DNA of 64,000 bases, from contig CAVRAV010000002.1 in the NCBI GenBank assembly GCA_963719165.1, positions 19,462 through 83,461 on the forward strand, given 5' to 3'. Of the stretch, positions 44,372-52,445 are shown piece by piece; within the stretch, counting starts at the first letter, position 1, and the number at the start of each line of letters is the position of its first letter. This stretch comes from JAOUEA01 sp963719165 (lineage in GTDB: Bacteria; Actinomycetota; UBA4738; HRBIN12). Position numbers and translations under genes: made by a program. The notes under the pieces are model-generated. The model made no database searches. It saw only the letters and a program-made list of their open reading frames with translations, and was not told the DNA's origin.

Positions 44372-45118
44372 ATGGCACAGCAGATGATCAACGAGCGCAC
44401 CTTCTCTCCCGAGTCGATCGGCGAGCTGACCCGCGAGGGCTCGGTATCTCATCGGATGTCGGTCGGGGGAACGACCTTCAAGACACTCGTCCTGTTCGTG
44501 CTGACCTGCGGGTTCGCTGCGGTCGGCTGGAGCCGCGCGAGCACCGTGATCCGCGCGACGTCGGGGCCGTCCTGGCTCCTCGGCTACTTCGTGCTCATCG
44601 CGCTGTCGTTCCTGGCCATCGCGAACCCTCGCCTGGCTCCCCTCGGCGGGTTCGTCTACGCCGTGTTGATGGGCTTGTGGGTGGGAGCGATCTCGAAGGT
44701 CTACGAAGCGGCGTACGACGGCATCGTCGCACAGGCTCTGCTCGCCACGATGGCGACGGTCCTCGTGTGCCTCGTTCTGTACGCGTTCGGCGTCGTGAAG
44801 GTGACCCGCCGCTTCGTCTTGGTCGTCGTCGCAGCGACGATGGGGATCGGCCTGATGTACCTCACCGCATGGATCCTGAGCATCTTCGGGGTGAGCCTCC
44901 GGCTCTGGACCGATCCGTCGCCCACGGGTATCGCGATCAGCGTGGTGATCTGCGTCGTAGCGGCGCTCAACCTCTTCATCGACTTCGCTGTGGTCGACCA
45001 GGGCGTCGCGAACGGAGCTCCGTCGTTCATGGAGTGGTATTCGGCGTGGGGGCTGCTGGCGACCGTGGTGTGGCTCTACCTGGAGGTGCTGTACCTGCTC
45101 GCGCGTCTGCGGCGCTGA
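44372..45118 (+). CDS. Bax inhibitor-1 / YccA family membrane protein
   Basis: 248 residues from ATG 44372 (AQQMINERTFSPESIGELTR). Seven TM helices (TLVLFVLTCGFAAVGWSRAS, VLVCLVLYAFGVVKVTRRFV). Family motifs: GFVYAVLMGLWVGAISKVYE and the C-terminal DFAVVDQGVANGAPSFMEWY, with the conserved acidic residues that control calcium leak in BsYetJ. Role in this organism unknown; stands alone. Confidence 0.92.
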   Translation: MAQQMINERTFSPESIGELTREGSVSHRMSVGGTTFKTLVLFVLTCGFAAVGWSRASTVIRATSGPSWLLGYFVLIALSFLAIANPRLAPLGGFVYAVLMGLWVGAISKVYEAAYDGIVAQALLATMATVLVCLVLYAFGVVKVTRRFVLVVVAATMGIGLMYLTAWILSIFGVSLRLWTDPSPTGIAISVVICVVAALNLFIDFAVVDQGVANGAPSFMEWYSAWGLLATVVWLYLEVLYLLARLRR

Positions 45119-45194
45119 GGACCTGCGCCTGCAACGCTCCCCGAAGGCTCCCGAGCGACAGTCGCACGTCGCGGATCTCCATCGGGGGCTCGCG

Positions 45195-45677
45195 CTAGCT
45201 CCGCGCCGCCTCCCAGTTCCCGCCCGCGGCGCCGAGCGAGTAGGTGCCGGACATCTGATCGCCGTTGACCGTGCCCTTGTAGGCCACCTGGCACTGTCCC
45301 TGCACAGCTCCGAAGTCGATAGAACCGCCGTTGAGAGTGCCGGTCACCTTCGCCCCGTCGAGGCAGGGCTCGGAGATCTTCAGCGTCCCGGTCACCGCCG
45401 ATCCGGTTGCCGCGAAGACCACGGTGAAGGTGCCCGACGAGCCGTCCCCGGCGGTGCTGGTCCACGTCCCGTTCCAGGAGCCGTCGATCACTGAGGCGCC
45501 CGTGCCTCCACCGGCGCTGGCGGACGACGTCGGTGCCGCCGTGCTCGAGCCACCCCCGGCCTGAACCGTCGCGACGCCCGTACTGTTGGTGTCGCTCGTG
45601 CCGCCGCTGCACGACACGGCTACCAGGCAACAGCTCGCGAGGAGCATGCCCAACACCGACCCCGACTTGCCGGTCAT
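45195..45677 (-). CDS. Small beta-rich lipoprotein
   Basis: 160 residues from ATG 45677. Lipobox in CCLVAVSCSGG, a Gly/Ser/Ala/Thr linker, then a domain of repeated short strands (GSWNGTWTSTAGDGSSGTFT, AVTGTLKISEPCLDGAKVTG, CQVAYKGTVNGDQMSGTYSL). It resembles small lipocalin-like or bounded beta-barrel domains in actinobacterial lipoproteins. The upstream in-frame extension to 45854 lacks a signal and is rejected. No function assigned. Confidence 0.7.
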   Translation of the reverse strand: MTGKSGSVLGMLLASCCLVAVSCSGGTSDTNSTGVATVQAGGGSSTAAPTSSASAGGGTGASVIDGSWNGTWTSTAGDGSSGTFTVVFAATGSAVTGTLKISEPCLDGAKVTGTLNGGSIDFGAVQGQCQVAYKGTVNGDQMSGTYSLGAAGGNWEAARS

Positions 45678-45910
45678 CCGTGCTCCCTTCCACCGCTCGT
45701 TCGACCGCGCCCTTGTATCGCTCGGCCGGTTGCGTCCCCGAGGGCGGAACACGGTCGTGCGGCGGAGCCCGTACGATAATCGCACTCGGTCCGCGCTTTG
45801 GGAACGCCCGCCAAACCCGCCTTTGGGCTGATGTTTCAGGGTCGTCCGAGCCAACTCACCGCGTGATCCAGGACGCCAAGATATCCGAAGGGAAGGCGCA
45901 CCCAGATCGC

Positions 45911-46645
45911 TTATCCCTCGGCCAACAGGGGACGACCGTCAGCCCGGTATCCGTCGAACAGCGGACCGCCGACCGCCTCGAGTTCGGCGCGAGCAAGGGC
46001 CGCGAGTGACTGCAGGTCGCCGGCGGCGGCGGCATCGAGTGCGGTCGACAGCTCCGCCGCGAAAGCGGGATCTGCTTCGTGGGCCATCCTGTACATCCAC
46101 TTCCCGCTCCCCCGGAACGCTCGGCGATTCTCCATCGCCACTTCGCAGAGCGCCTGGGTGAGTGATGCCACGATGAACGGCAACTCCTCCGCCCGTGCTC
46201 CAGCGAGGAGGTCGTCAAGCGAATCCGTGAGGCCGTAGCGGATGCCATCCCGTTCGACGGCCGACAGATCCGGCGGCCCAGCATCGAGATGCGCTCGGGC
46301 CTCGGCCCGGATCTGCGCAGCGCTTCCATCCTTGTCCACAACGATCCGACCCCGTGCACACATCAACGCGAGCGCTGGCCGAAGGCGTTCATCCTTGAGC
46401 GCCCAGAAGCCATGGACCGTCTCCTCCGTGTGGACGAAGACCTCGGCGGGCCAGGTCTCGTAGGTGAGTGATACGCGGAACGGCGCGTCGGGATCGTCGC
46501 CGATCAGAACGATGTCGAGATCCGATGCAGCGGTTGCATGGCCCGTGACGACGCTCCCGGCCAAGATCGCGGAGCGGGCGTCGCCGAACCGATCCGCGAC
46601 GAGGGCGGCGGCGCAGGTGTCCGGGTCCATCCGCCCGTCTGACAT
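45911..46645 (-). CDS. Nucleotidyltransferase-domain protein
   Basis: 244 residues from ATG 46645 (SDGRMDPDTCAAALVADRFG). MNT-type motif GSVVTGHATAASDLDIVLIG (GS-x9-DxD). A C-terminal helical domain (RYGLTDSLDDLLAGARAEEL, EVAMENRRAFRGSGKWMYRM) resembles the aminoglycoside-nucleotidyltransferase C-terminal arrangement. The nucleotide acceptor is unknown. Part of this gene is duplicated as a fragment at 55404-55701. Confidence 0.8.
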   Translation of the reverse strand: MSDGRMDPDTCAAALVADRFGDARSAILAGSVVTGHATAASDLDIVLIGDDPDAPFRVSLTYETWPAEVFVHTEETVHGFWALKDERLRPALALMCARGRIVVDKDGSAAQIRAEARAHLDAGPPDLSAVERDGIRYGLTDSLDDLLAGARAEELPFIVASLTQALCEVAMENRRAFRGSGKWMYRMAHEADPAFAAELSTALDAAAAGDLQSLAALARAELEAVGGPLFDGYRADGRPLLAEG

Positions 46646-46776
46646 CGAGCGATGATAGGCGAAGCCCGATACGCGAGATGCGCGAGAGACCGATCGAGGT
46701 CTCCACACCGGAGTCCTGAGTCGACGGCACAGGCATCGACCAAGGGGCTGCTATCGATCCACCTTCTGGCAGTGGG

Positions 46777-48045
46777 TCACATGAAGTTGGCCGTGTGCAA
46801 TTCGGAGATCGCCTCGGCCGCCTCCTGATCGAAGCCGAGCGATCGCAGGCGTCCCATCCTGAGTCGATGCATCGACTCATGGAGTTCGCGCACGGCTCGG
46901 ACCCCGTCCGGGAGCGCGCCAGGACTGAGCCCACCCGCCGCGAGGATCACGAGCGCCTCCTCGACGTGCGGCGTGGCTCCACTCGATTGGGAAAGGAACT
47001 CGGCCCGTTGCTCGACCGCGGCGCGCAGCTGATCGGCTCGATCCGGATCGGCCGCAAGGAAGTACCGGGCGTGCTCCACCCCGAACGCGACATGTCGAGC
47101 CTCGTCAGCGCGGGCGCGCCGGACGATGTCCGCCGTGACGGGGTCCGGCGCATAACGCTCTACGAAGCTCAGGTATTCGAGGAACGCGCCCTCACCGAGC
47201 ACCGACAGCAGGAACGATGCCTGCGAGAAGTCCTCCTGCTCGAGCAGTGACTTCAGCGACTGCTGGGTGATCGCGGCCGACCGTCCGAGGCCGGAGCCGT
47301 TGGCGAGCGCCCGCTTCGTGAACGCCTCGATGTGTCGCGCTTCATCCGCGATCTGGGTGGAGAGGAACAGCACCACCTCGCTGAAGTGCGGATGGATCCT
47401 GGGGATGAAGCGCGCCGGCACGTACAAGGCCGCGTATTCGTTCTCCGCGAGGTGTGTCATCACCTGAGCGACGGCGCGCTCGAGGTGGTTCGGCAGCGGT
47501 GGAAGAGCATCCCAGCGGATGTCGGTGCTGGCGTCCCACTGCTGGGCGGTCGCCTGGTCGTAGAGCGACGCCACGTTCGCCGCCCATACGCGGTCGCGTT
47601 CGTTCAACGTGAACGGGAACACCGGGGCACCTGGCTCCACATCGGCTCCGCGGGGCGCGAATCCGGTTGCCGGATCGGCTCGCTCCTGGATCCGTGCGGC
47701 CGATCCGACGAGCCAGTCCCGGGTCCCGAACCCGTCTCGGCGATCGGGCACCTCCACGCCGAGCTCCGGGCGGTCTCGGAACATCAGCGAGGCCAGCTCG
47801 CCTCGTTGGATGCGGTAGATCCGCCCTGCGCCGTCAGGCTCGCTCGTGACGAGCTCGTTGCCGGTGCCACGAGCCCATGCCGGGAGCTCGTGGATCAATC
47901 CCCGGTTGCGGCTCGTGATCTCGATCGTCTCGCCGGCATGCACGTCGGAGAGCAGCACGTCCAGCACGAACGTGAGCCCCCCGGCCAGATCGAGGTCCCC
48001 CGCGTCGAACGCGACCGCCGGTGAGCCGGTGTCTGGTTCGTTCAC
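46777..48045 (-). CDS. TusA-like plus ferritin-like di-iron fusion protein
   Basis: 422 residues from GTG 48045, which overlaps the upstream stop (GTGA). Residues about 10-75 form a TusA/SirA-like beta-alpha module (FVLDVLLSDVHAGETIEITS, RNRGLIHELPAWARGTGNEL), although the usual CPxP motif is not evident. Residues about 180-380 form a ferritin-like four-helix bundle: LAENEYAALYVPARFIPRIH, STQIADEARHIEAFTKRALA, LSFVERYAPDPVTADIVRR, RADEARHVAFGVEH. The paired E..DEARH motifs are di-iron ligands. Probably an oxygenase/oxidase; substrate unknown. Operon with the PhnD-like gene. Confidence 0.7.
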   Translation of the reverse strand: MNEPDTGSPAVAFDAGDLDLAGGLTFVLDVLLSDVHAGETIEITSRNRGLIHELPAWARGTGNELVTSEPDGAGRIYRIQRGELASLMFRDRPELGVEVPDRRDGFGTRDWLVGSAARIQERADPATGFAPRGADVEPGAPVFPFTLNERDRVWAANVASLYDQATAQQWDASTDIRWDALPPLPNHLERAVAQVMTHLAENEYAALYVPARFIPRIHPHFSEVVLFLSTQIADEARHIEAFTKRALANGSGLGRSAAITQQSLKSLLEQEDFSQASFLLSVLGEGAFLEYLSFVERYAPDPVTADIVRRARADEARHVAFGVEHARYFLAADPDRADQLRAAVEQRAEFLSQSSGATPHVEEALVILAAGGLSPGALPDGVRAVRELHESMHRLRMGRLRSLGFDQEAAEAISELHTANFM

Positions 48046-48857
48046 CACCGCGTTGCCATCCCCTGCTCCTCGACGGCCTCGAAGACGTCGCGGTAGCCGT
48101 CCAGCTGCGGGGCGACCCACTCCCGCAGGCCTTCGAGCTCGAGGATCCTTCGATGTTCCGGATCCTTCCAGTTCATCGCGCGAAGGTGCGCGGTCCACGC
48201 ATCAGCAACCTCGCTTTCGATGGAGGGCATCGCCGTGAAGTTGCAGTGCGAGTACGCGGGCGAGGTCCAGAATGGCTCCAACCGCCCGGGTGGCACCTCG
48301 CCGGCACGCACGAAGGCGTCCCAGCTCGCTGCGCCGACGGCCGATGCGTCGGCATCACCGCCGAGCACGGCTTCGAGTGCCTCTCGTTCGCTGCGCCCGG
48401 TGTCCCCGTGCTTGCCGACGTCGGAGTTGAACCGCAACAGCCTCACCTCCTCGTCGAGCCCGAGCCCCTCGCGGCGTAGATAGTGCACCGGCATGATGGC
48501 CGCTTGAACGGAGTCGGCACTTCCGAGCGCGAGGGTCCTGTCGCGAAGATCGGCGACCGACGCGAGCTCGCTCGGTCGCCCCACGAGCAGCGTGTGGAAC
48601 TCAACGTCGGTATCGCGCATCGCCAGGACGCGGGAAGTCCCCTCCGTCGCGCGGTACACGCGGGCGTAGGCGAGGTTCGTGTTCCACGCCACATCGATCC
48701 GCCCTCCGAGCAACGCCTCGACCTGCGCCTCATAGTTCGAGAACAACACGAAATCCATCTCGACCGAGGCGCCCCGGAAGTACTCCCGGATGCCCTCCCA
48801 GATCGGGACGACCTTGGCATCGTAGGCGACCGCTCCGACCATCAGTGTTTCAGTCAT
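48042..48857 (-). CDS. PhnD-like phosphonate/phosphate-binding-family protein without signal peptide
   Basis: 271 residues from ATG 48857 (TETLMVGAVAYDAKVVPIWE). Type-II periplasmic-binding-protein fold of the PhnD family: FVLFSNYEAQVEALLGGRID, VAWNTNLAYARVYRATEG, LGSADSVQAAIMPVHYL, DADASAVGAASWDAFV. Unlike transport PhnD proteins, it has no signal peptide or lipobox and no permease or ATPase nearby, so it probably acts in the cytoplasm. It overlaps the ferritin-like gene by 4 bases and a small upstream ORF by 4 bases. Confidence 0.75.
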   Translation of the reverse strand: MTETLMVGAVAYDAKVVPIWEGIREYFRGASVEMDFVLFSNYEAQVEALLGGRIDVAWNTNLAYARVYRATEGTSRVLAMRDTDVEFHTLLVGRPSELASVADLRDRTLALGSADSVQAAIMPVHYLRREGLGLDEEVRLLRFNSDVGKHGDTGRSEREALEAVLGGDADASAVGAASWDAFVRAGEVPPGRLEPFWTSPAYSHCNFTAMPSIESEVADAWTAHLRAMNWKDPEHRRILELEGLREWVAPQLDGYRDVFEAVEEQGMATRW

Positions 48858-48925
48858 CGAGACCCTTCCCGTCGGCGCCAAACCGAGTCGCCTACGAACC
48901 TGTCTTCGACGGATGCAGCAGTCAT
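48854..48925 (-). CDS. Possible small upstream ORF coupled to the PhnD-like gene
   Basis: 23 codons from ATG 48925 (TAASVEDRFVGDSVWRRREG), with AAGGAGG upstream and a stop that overlaps the PhnD-like ATG (ATGA). Spacing and coupling suggest it is translated, either as a leader peptide or as a tiny protein. Confidence 0.4.
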   Translation of the reverse strand: MTAASVEDRFVGDSVWRRREGSR

Positions 48926-49239
48926 GCCTCGAGTCCTCCTTCGGTCATCACTGGGATCGGAGGCGCCGAGTTGCCCTGGACTACCCGACCTGCTGAGGCG
49001 AGTCGTACCTAGCTGTCGATGGCGGGGGGCGGCTCGGCGCACCGTGTCAACGCCCGACCGGGCGTCTCCTTTTGCGCAACTCATCTGCGTCGCATCGCAG
49101 GCTCCTCGATCCATCCCACTCGCGGTGAGATGTTCCCAGAACTCGCTCCTTCGCGCGCCCCGTTGAGCGGATGGTGACGAGCAACTTCGCCAACAACGTC
49201 GCTGCCTCTGGCGACTGTGGCACACGAACGGCGTTGATA
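48926..49239. other. Intergenic region between divergent PhnD-like and RHH genes
   Basis: About 310 bases without a supported gene. It contains a palindromic hairpin (ACGCCC-GACC-GGGCGT, 49050-49065) followed on the plus strand by CTCCTTTTG, which could be an operator or a weak terminator. I see no recognisable riboswitch. The operator for the RHH gene lies at its right edge and is listed separately. Confidence 0.5.
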
Positions 49240-49269
49240 TGGCATCATATTGATGCCAGACTGATGCCA
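49240..49269 (+). promoter_or_regulatory. Palindromic operator at the RHH gene start
   Basis: A perfect 19-base inverted repeat, TGGCATCATATTGATGCCA (8-3-8, 49240-49258), is followed 3 bases later by a third half-site TGATGCCA (49262-49269) whose last A is the first base of the ATG start codon. No Shine-Dalgarno is visible, so the mRNA may be leaderless. Three half-sites at the gene's own start suggest autoregulation by the ribbon-helix-helix product. Confidence 0.7.
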
Positions 49270-49802
49270 TGGAACTCCAACCGTACATCGAGAATATCCA
49301 CGCGCAGCTCGACGCCGTCGCTCAGGCGGGCGGTGAGGAGGCACGCGAGCTCGCGAGACGCCTCGCCCAACCGCTGGATTCCGCCATCCGGCTCGCGATC
49401 CAGGACGCGCTGGCGGCCGCGGCGGAGGAGATCACGGTCGAGCTGGCCCCCGGCTCGGTCGAGCTCCGACTCCGAGGACGTGAGCCGCAGTTCGTGGTGA
49501 CACCACCGCCTGCCGATCTGGCTGTCCAGCAAGAGGACGACGGGCAGCACGAGGACCTGAACGACTGGGTCGCTTCGCGCCCTGCTGGCGAAGGCGACGA
49601 GGGCACGATCTCGCGGATCAACGTCCGCATGCCCGAGTCACTCAAGGCCGGGATCGAGCAGGCCGCCGAGCGCGAGGGGCTGTCGCTCAACGCGTGGTTG
49701 GTGCGGGCCGCCGCCGCGCGACTCGAGCGCAGCGACGGGATCCGCGGCCGCGAACGACGTGCCCCGCATGGCGCCCAGCGCTACTCCGGCTGGGCCCGCT
49801 GA
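49269..49802 (+). CDS. Ribbon-helix-helix (HicB/Arc-type) protein
   Basis: 177 residues from ATG 49269. The N-terminal half is helical, then strand-rich (LQPYIENIHAQLDAVAQAGG, EEITVELAPGSVELRLRGRE). An acidic linker leads to a C-terminal RHH DNA-binding domain: TISRINVRMPESLKAGIEQA, AEREGLSLNAWLVRAAAARL. In Actinomycetota such proteins commonly precede DUF4097 genes, as here (20 bases apart). No HicA toxin is adjacent. Likely a transcription factor acting on the palindrome at its own start. Confidence 0.8.
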   Translation: MELQPYIENIHAQLDAVAQAGGEEARELARRLAQPLDSAIRLAIQDALAAAAEEITVELAPGSVELRLRGREPQFVVTPPPADLAVQQEDDGQHEDLNDWVASRPAGEGDEGTISRINVRMPESLKAGIEQAAEREGLSLNAWLVRAAAARLERSDGIRGRERRAPHGAQRYSGWAR

Positions 49803-49822
49803 TAGACATAGGAGGAACCGAC

Positions 49823-50701
49823 ATGACAACGTTCGACACCCCCGAGCCGATCTCCCTCGAAGTGGAGCTCGGCGTCGGGGACCTCCGGATCGAGGCGAGC
49901 GATCGCACCGAGACCACCGTCGAGGTGCGACCGAGCGATCCGACCAAGACGGCCGACGTGACCGCCGCCGAACAGACCCGCGTCGATCACGCGAACGGAC
50001 ACCTGCTGGTCAAGGCGTCCAGCGGCTGGCGGCAATGGATGCCGCATCGGGGCGGCGGATCGATCGACGTGGAGATCGGTCTGCCCGAGGGGTCGCGCGT
50101 GCGCGTCGACGCCGGCGTGGTGGCGGTGCACGGCCGCGGCCGGCTCGGCGAGTGTCAATGCAAGGTCGGTGTGGGCGAGATCCGGCTCGGTGAGACGGGC
50201 CGCCCGACCCTTAAGACCGGCGCCGGCGACATCACGATGGAACGGGCCGCCGGCAAAGCGGAGATCGTAACCGGCGCCGGCGCCGTGCGGATCGGCAGCA
50301 TCGACGGGAGCGCCGCGGTGAAGAACTCGAGCGGAGACACCTGGATCGGCGAGGTCTCTGGTGCAGCGCGCGTGAGCGCAGCCAATGGTTCGATCTCCGT
50401 CGACGAGGTGCGCGATGGGATCGTCGCGAAGACGGCCAGGGGCGACGTTCGCATCGGGGAGATCGCGCGTGGGACCGCCGTCGCGCAGACCGCCTTCGGC
50501 CAGATCGAGGTCGGCGTCCTCGACGGCATCGCGGCCTGGCTGGATCTTCATACCAAGTTCGGCAACGTGCACAACGCCCTGGAGGACTCTGAGGGTCCCG
50601 AGGCGGGGACGGCCACGGTCGAGGTGCGCGCGTCGACCTCGTTCGGCGACATCGAGATCCACCGTTCGCTCTCGACCCGTGCGGGCAGGGATGCGTCGTG
50701 A
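49823..50701 (+). CDS. DUF4097 beta-strand-repeat protein
   Basis: 292 residues from ATG 49823 with AGGAGG upstream. A right-handed beta-helix-like run of short strands: IEASDRTETTVEVRPSDPTK, IDVEIGLPEGSRVRVDAGVV, GAGAVRIGSIDGSAAVKNSS, GDTWIGEVSGAARVSAANGS, closing SFGDIEIHRS. This is the DUF4097 adhesin-like fold. Function unknown. The ABC ATPase gene starts within its stop (GTGA overlap). Confidence 0.87.
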   Translation: MTTFDTPEPISLEVELGVGDLRIEASDRTETTVEVRPSDPTKTADVTAAEQTRVDHANGHLLVKASSGWRQWMPHRGGGSIDVEIGLPEGSRVRVDAGVVAVHGRGRLGECQCKVGVGEIRLGETGRPTLKTGAGDITMERAAGKAEIVTGAGAVRIGSIDGSAAVKNSSGDTWIGEVSGAARVSAANGSISVDEVRDGIVAKTARGDVRIGEIARGTAVAQTAFGQIEVGVLDGIAAWLDLHTKFGNVHNALEDSEGPEAGTATVEVRASTSFGDIEIHRSLSTRAGRDAS

Positions 50702-51222
50702 CCGCCACCGCCACCGCTGCGGCCCTCGAGGTCGCGGGCCTCCGCAAGTCGTTCGGCGACACGGTCGCGCTGGACGGCATCGACTTCCGAGTCGCAACCG
50801 GTTCGACCTTCGCCCTGCTCGGGCCGAACGGCGCCGGCAAGACCACGACCGTGCACATCCTGTCGACGCTGATCGATCCCGACTCCGGAAGGGTGCGGGG
50901 TCGCGGGCCCGTTCTCCGCCGTGGACTCGCTCTTGACCGGTGAGGAGAACCTGGCGCTCATGGCCGACCTGTGTCACATCGAACGGGCAGAGGGCCAACG
51001 ACGGATCGCGGAACTGCTCGACCGGTTCGACCTCGTCGAGGCGGCTCGGAAGCCGGCCGCCACCTACTCCGGCGGCATGCGTCGTCGACTCGTGTTGATC
51101 GGCCTCGTGGGCTTCCGCTGGTCGATGAGGCTCTACGAGCGGGGCCCCGCACCGCCCTGACTTCCGACGCCAACCGCCAGGCGCACGAGGTCGACATCGA
51201 ACGAGGATCCGGGCGTCCTTGA
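50698..51222 (+). pseudogene. Remnant of a DrrA-type ABC transporter ATPase
   Basis: The GTG at 50698 overlaps the DUF4097 stop. The first 60 residues are a normal DrrA N-terminus (LEVAGLRKSFGDTVALDGID, Walker A LLGPNGAGKTTTVHILSTLI). After DPDSGRV about 25 codons are missing and the frame changes to FSAVDSLLTGEENLALMADL, then the signature YSGGMRRRL. Walker B and H-loop are absent, with only out-of-frame remnants (VDEALRAGPRT) before about 51222. Deletions plus shifts indicate true decay; no permease gene follows. Confidence 0.75.
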
Positions 51223-51247
51223 TCTCGACCTGTTGGACACCTGTTCG

Positions 51248-51703
51248 CTACGGAGCGCTGACGAGCCCGTTCCAGGACCACCGCGGGATGCGCAGACCCT
51301 CCGGCACATCGTCGGCTGAGCGATGATAGCGGGCCATCGTGGTCGTGGTCGCCCACGCGAAGTAGTCGTGGAGCACCTGCCGAAGGCGAGCGTCGTCGGC
51401 GAGGCCAACGTCTCCCAGCGCTTCATCGAAACAAGCGATCGCTCGACGGTCCATCTCCTCGTGAGGGCCGTTGCCGCTGTGTATCCTCACCACCGAGGTT
51501 TCGTCGCCGTATTCGGCCGAGAACTTCATCGGGCCTCCCAGCGCCTCTCCCCAATACGCTGCGAGCCGTTCGGTGTGCCGAGGATCAAAACCGTGACTAA
51601 ACGCGTGGCTCACCACTTCGTCCGCCATGACCCGGGCGTGCCATGCGGTGGCCAGGCGCAGCAGCCCCTCTGCTCCCCCGACGGCCTCGAAAACCGTGTC
51701 CAC
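51248..51703 (-). CDS. Truncated haemoglobin (group II-like)
   Basis: 151 residues. The 2-over-2 globin pattern: DTVFEAVGGAEGLLRLATAW, AFSHGFDPRHTERLAAYWGE, ALGGPMKFSAEYGDETSVVR, IHSGNGPHEEMDRRAIACFD. The His in GFDPRHTERLA corresponds to the E/F-region heme environment in this subfamily. Binds heme; roles in O2/NO chemistry are known for the family. Stands alone beside the decayed ABC gene. Confidence 0.85.
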   Translation of the reverse strand: MDTVFEAVGGAEGLLRLATAWHARVMADEVVSHAFSHGFDPRHTERLAAYWGEALGGPMKFSAEYGDETSVVRIHSGNGPHEEMDRRAIACFDEALGDVGLADDARLRQVLHDYFAWATTTTMARYHRSADDVPEGLRIPRWSWNGLVSAP

Positions 51704-51818
51704 GACCGCATCATCCCAGAGATCGCGAGCTGCACCGCAAGAACCGGATGGCGCTCATCTTAGGAGTGTCGCGCCTTCATTGAGGCGCACGAACCCGTGG
51801 GAGGGATCCTGGGTTGAC

Positions 51819-52442
51819 TCAGGCGGTGGGGGGTCGCCACGGCTCGTGCTCGTGCGCGAGCCAGACAAGCTCGGGATCGAGCGCGCGCACCAGCCGCTGG
51901 CCTTCGGTGAGCGGCTCATCCAGTTCGCCGAACCAAACCGCCACGTCGCCGCCGATGACGACCGGGCGCTCGCCCGTCTCGACGACGACCACCTGCATGC
52001 CGCGTGTGTGGCCCGGCGCCGGGACGAGCCGGATCCCGGGCAGCAGCTCGAGCTCGCCGTCGACCGGCACGTACCGCACGCCGGGCGCCTCGACCCACTC
52101 GCGGATGGTGTAGTCGTCCTCGCTGCGCGCGTCGTCGAGCTCCCGACGCTGGACGTAGATCGGCCTGCCGGCGAAGAGGTTGTTGCCGCCGCAGTGGTCG
52201 AAGTGCAGGTGTGTGTTGACGACGATGTCGATGCCGGCGAGGTCGAAGTCCTGCTTGCTCAACGGAAGGAGGCGGGGATCGAGGTCGGCCACCGCCGGAT
52301 GCAGCTCCGTCATGCCAGTGTCGACCAGCACGCGCGCATCGGGATGGTCGACGACGTGCACGTAGACGGGCATCCGCTCGCCCTCGGCGAGCAGGTCGGC
52401 AACGCGGACCGGTGTGATGGTGATCGAAGCGGGACGGTTCAT
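51819..52442 (-). CDS. MBL-fold hydrolase, N-acyl homoserine lactonase-like
   Basis: 207 residues from ATG 52442 (NRPASITITPVRVADLLAEG). Metal-binding motif NTHLHFDHCGGN (HxHxDH), later His/Asp in VPAPGHTRGMQVVVVE and VIGGDVAVWFGE, and a final His in AHEHEPW. The layout matches AiiA-like lactonases, but the substrate could be another lactone or ester. The DHFR-like gene lies 4 bases upstream on the same strand, so the two form a probable operon. Confidence 0.85.
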   Translation of the reverse strand: MNRPASITITPVRVADLLAEGERMPVYVHVVDHPDARVLVDTGMTELHPAVADLDPRLLPLSKQDFDLAGIDIVVNTHLHFDHCGGNNLFAGRPIYVQRRELDDARSEDDYTIREWVEAPGVRYVPVDGELELLPGIRLVPAPGHTRGMQVVVVETGERPVVIGGDVAVWFGELDEPLTEGQRLVRALDPELVWLAHEHEPWRPPTA

Positions 52443-52445
52443 CGT

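Noticed and set aside
49269..49802. HicAB toxin-antitoxin module
   Set aside because: The RHH domain is HicB/Arc-like, but no HicA-type double-stranded-RNA-binding toxin flanks it and the context is RHH-DUF4097-ABC.
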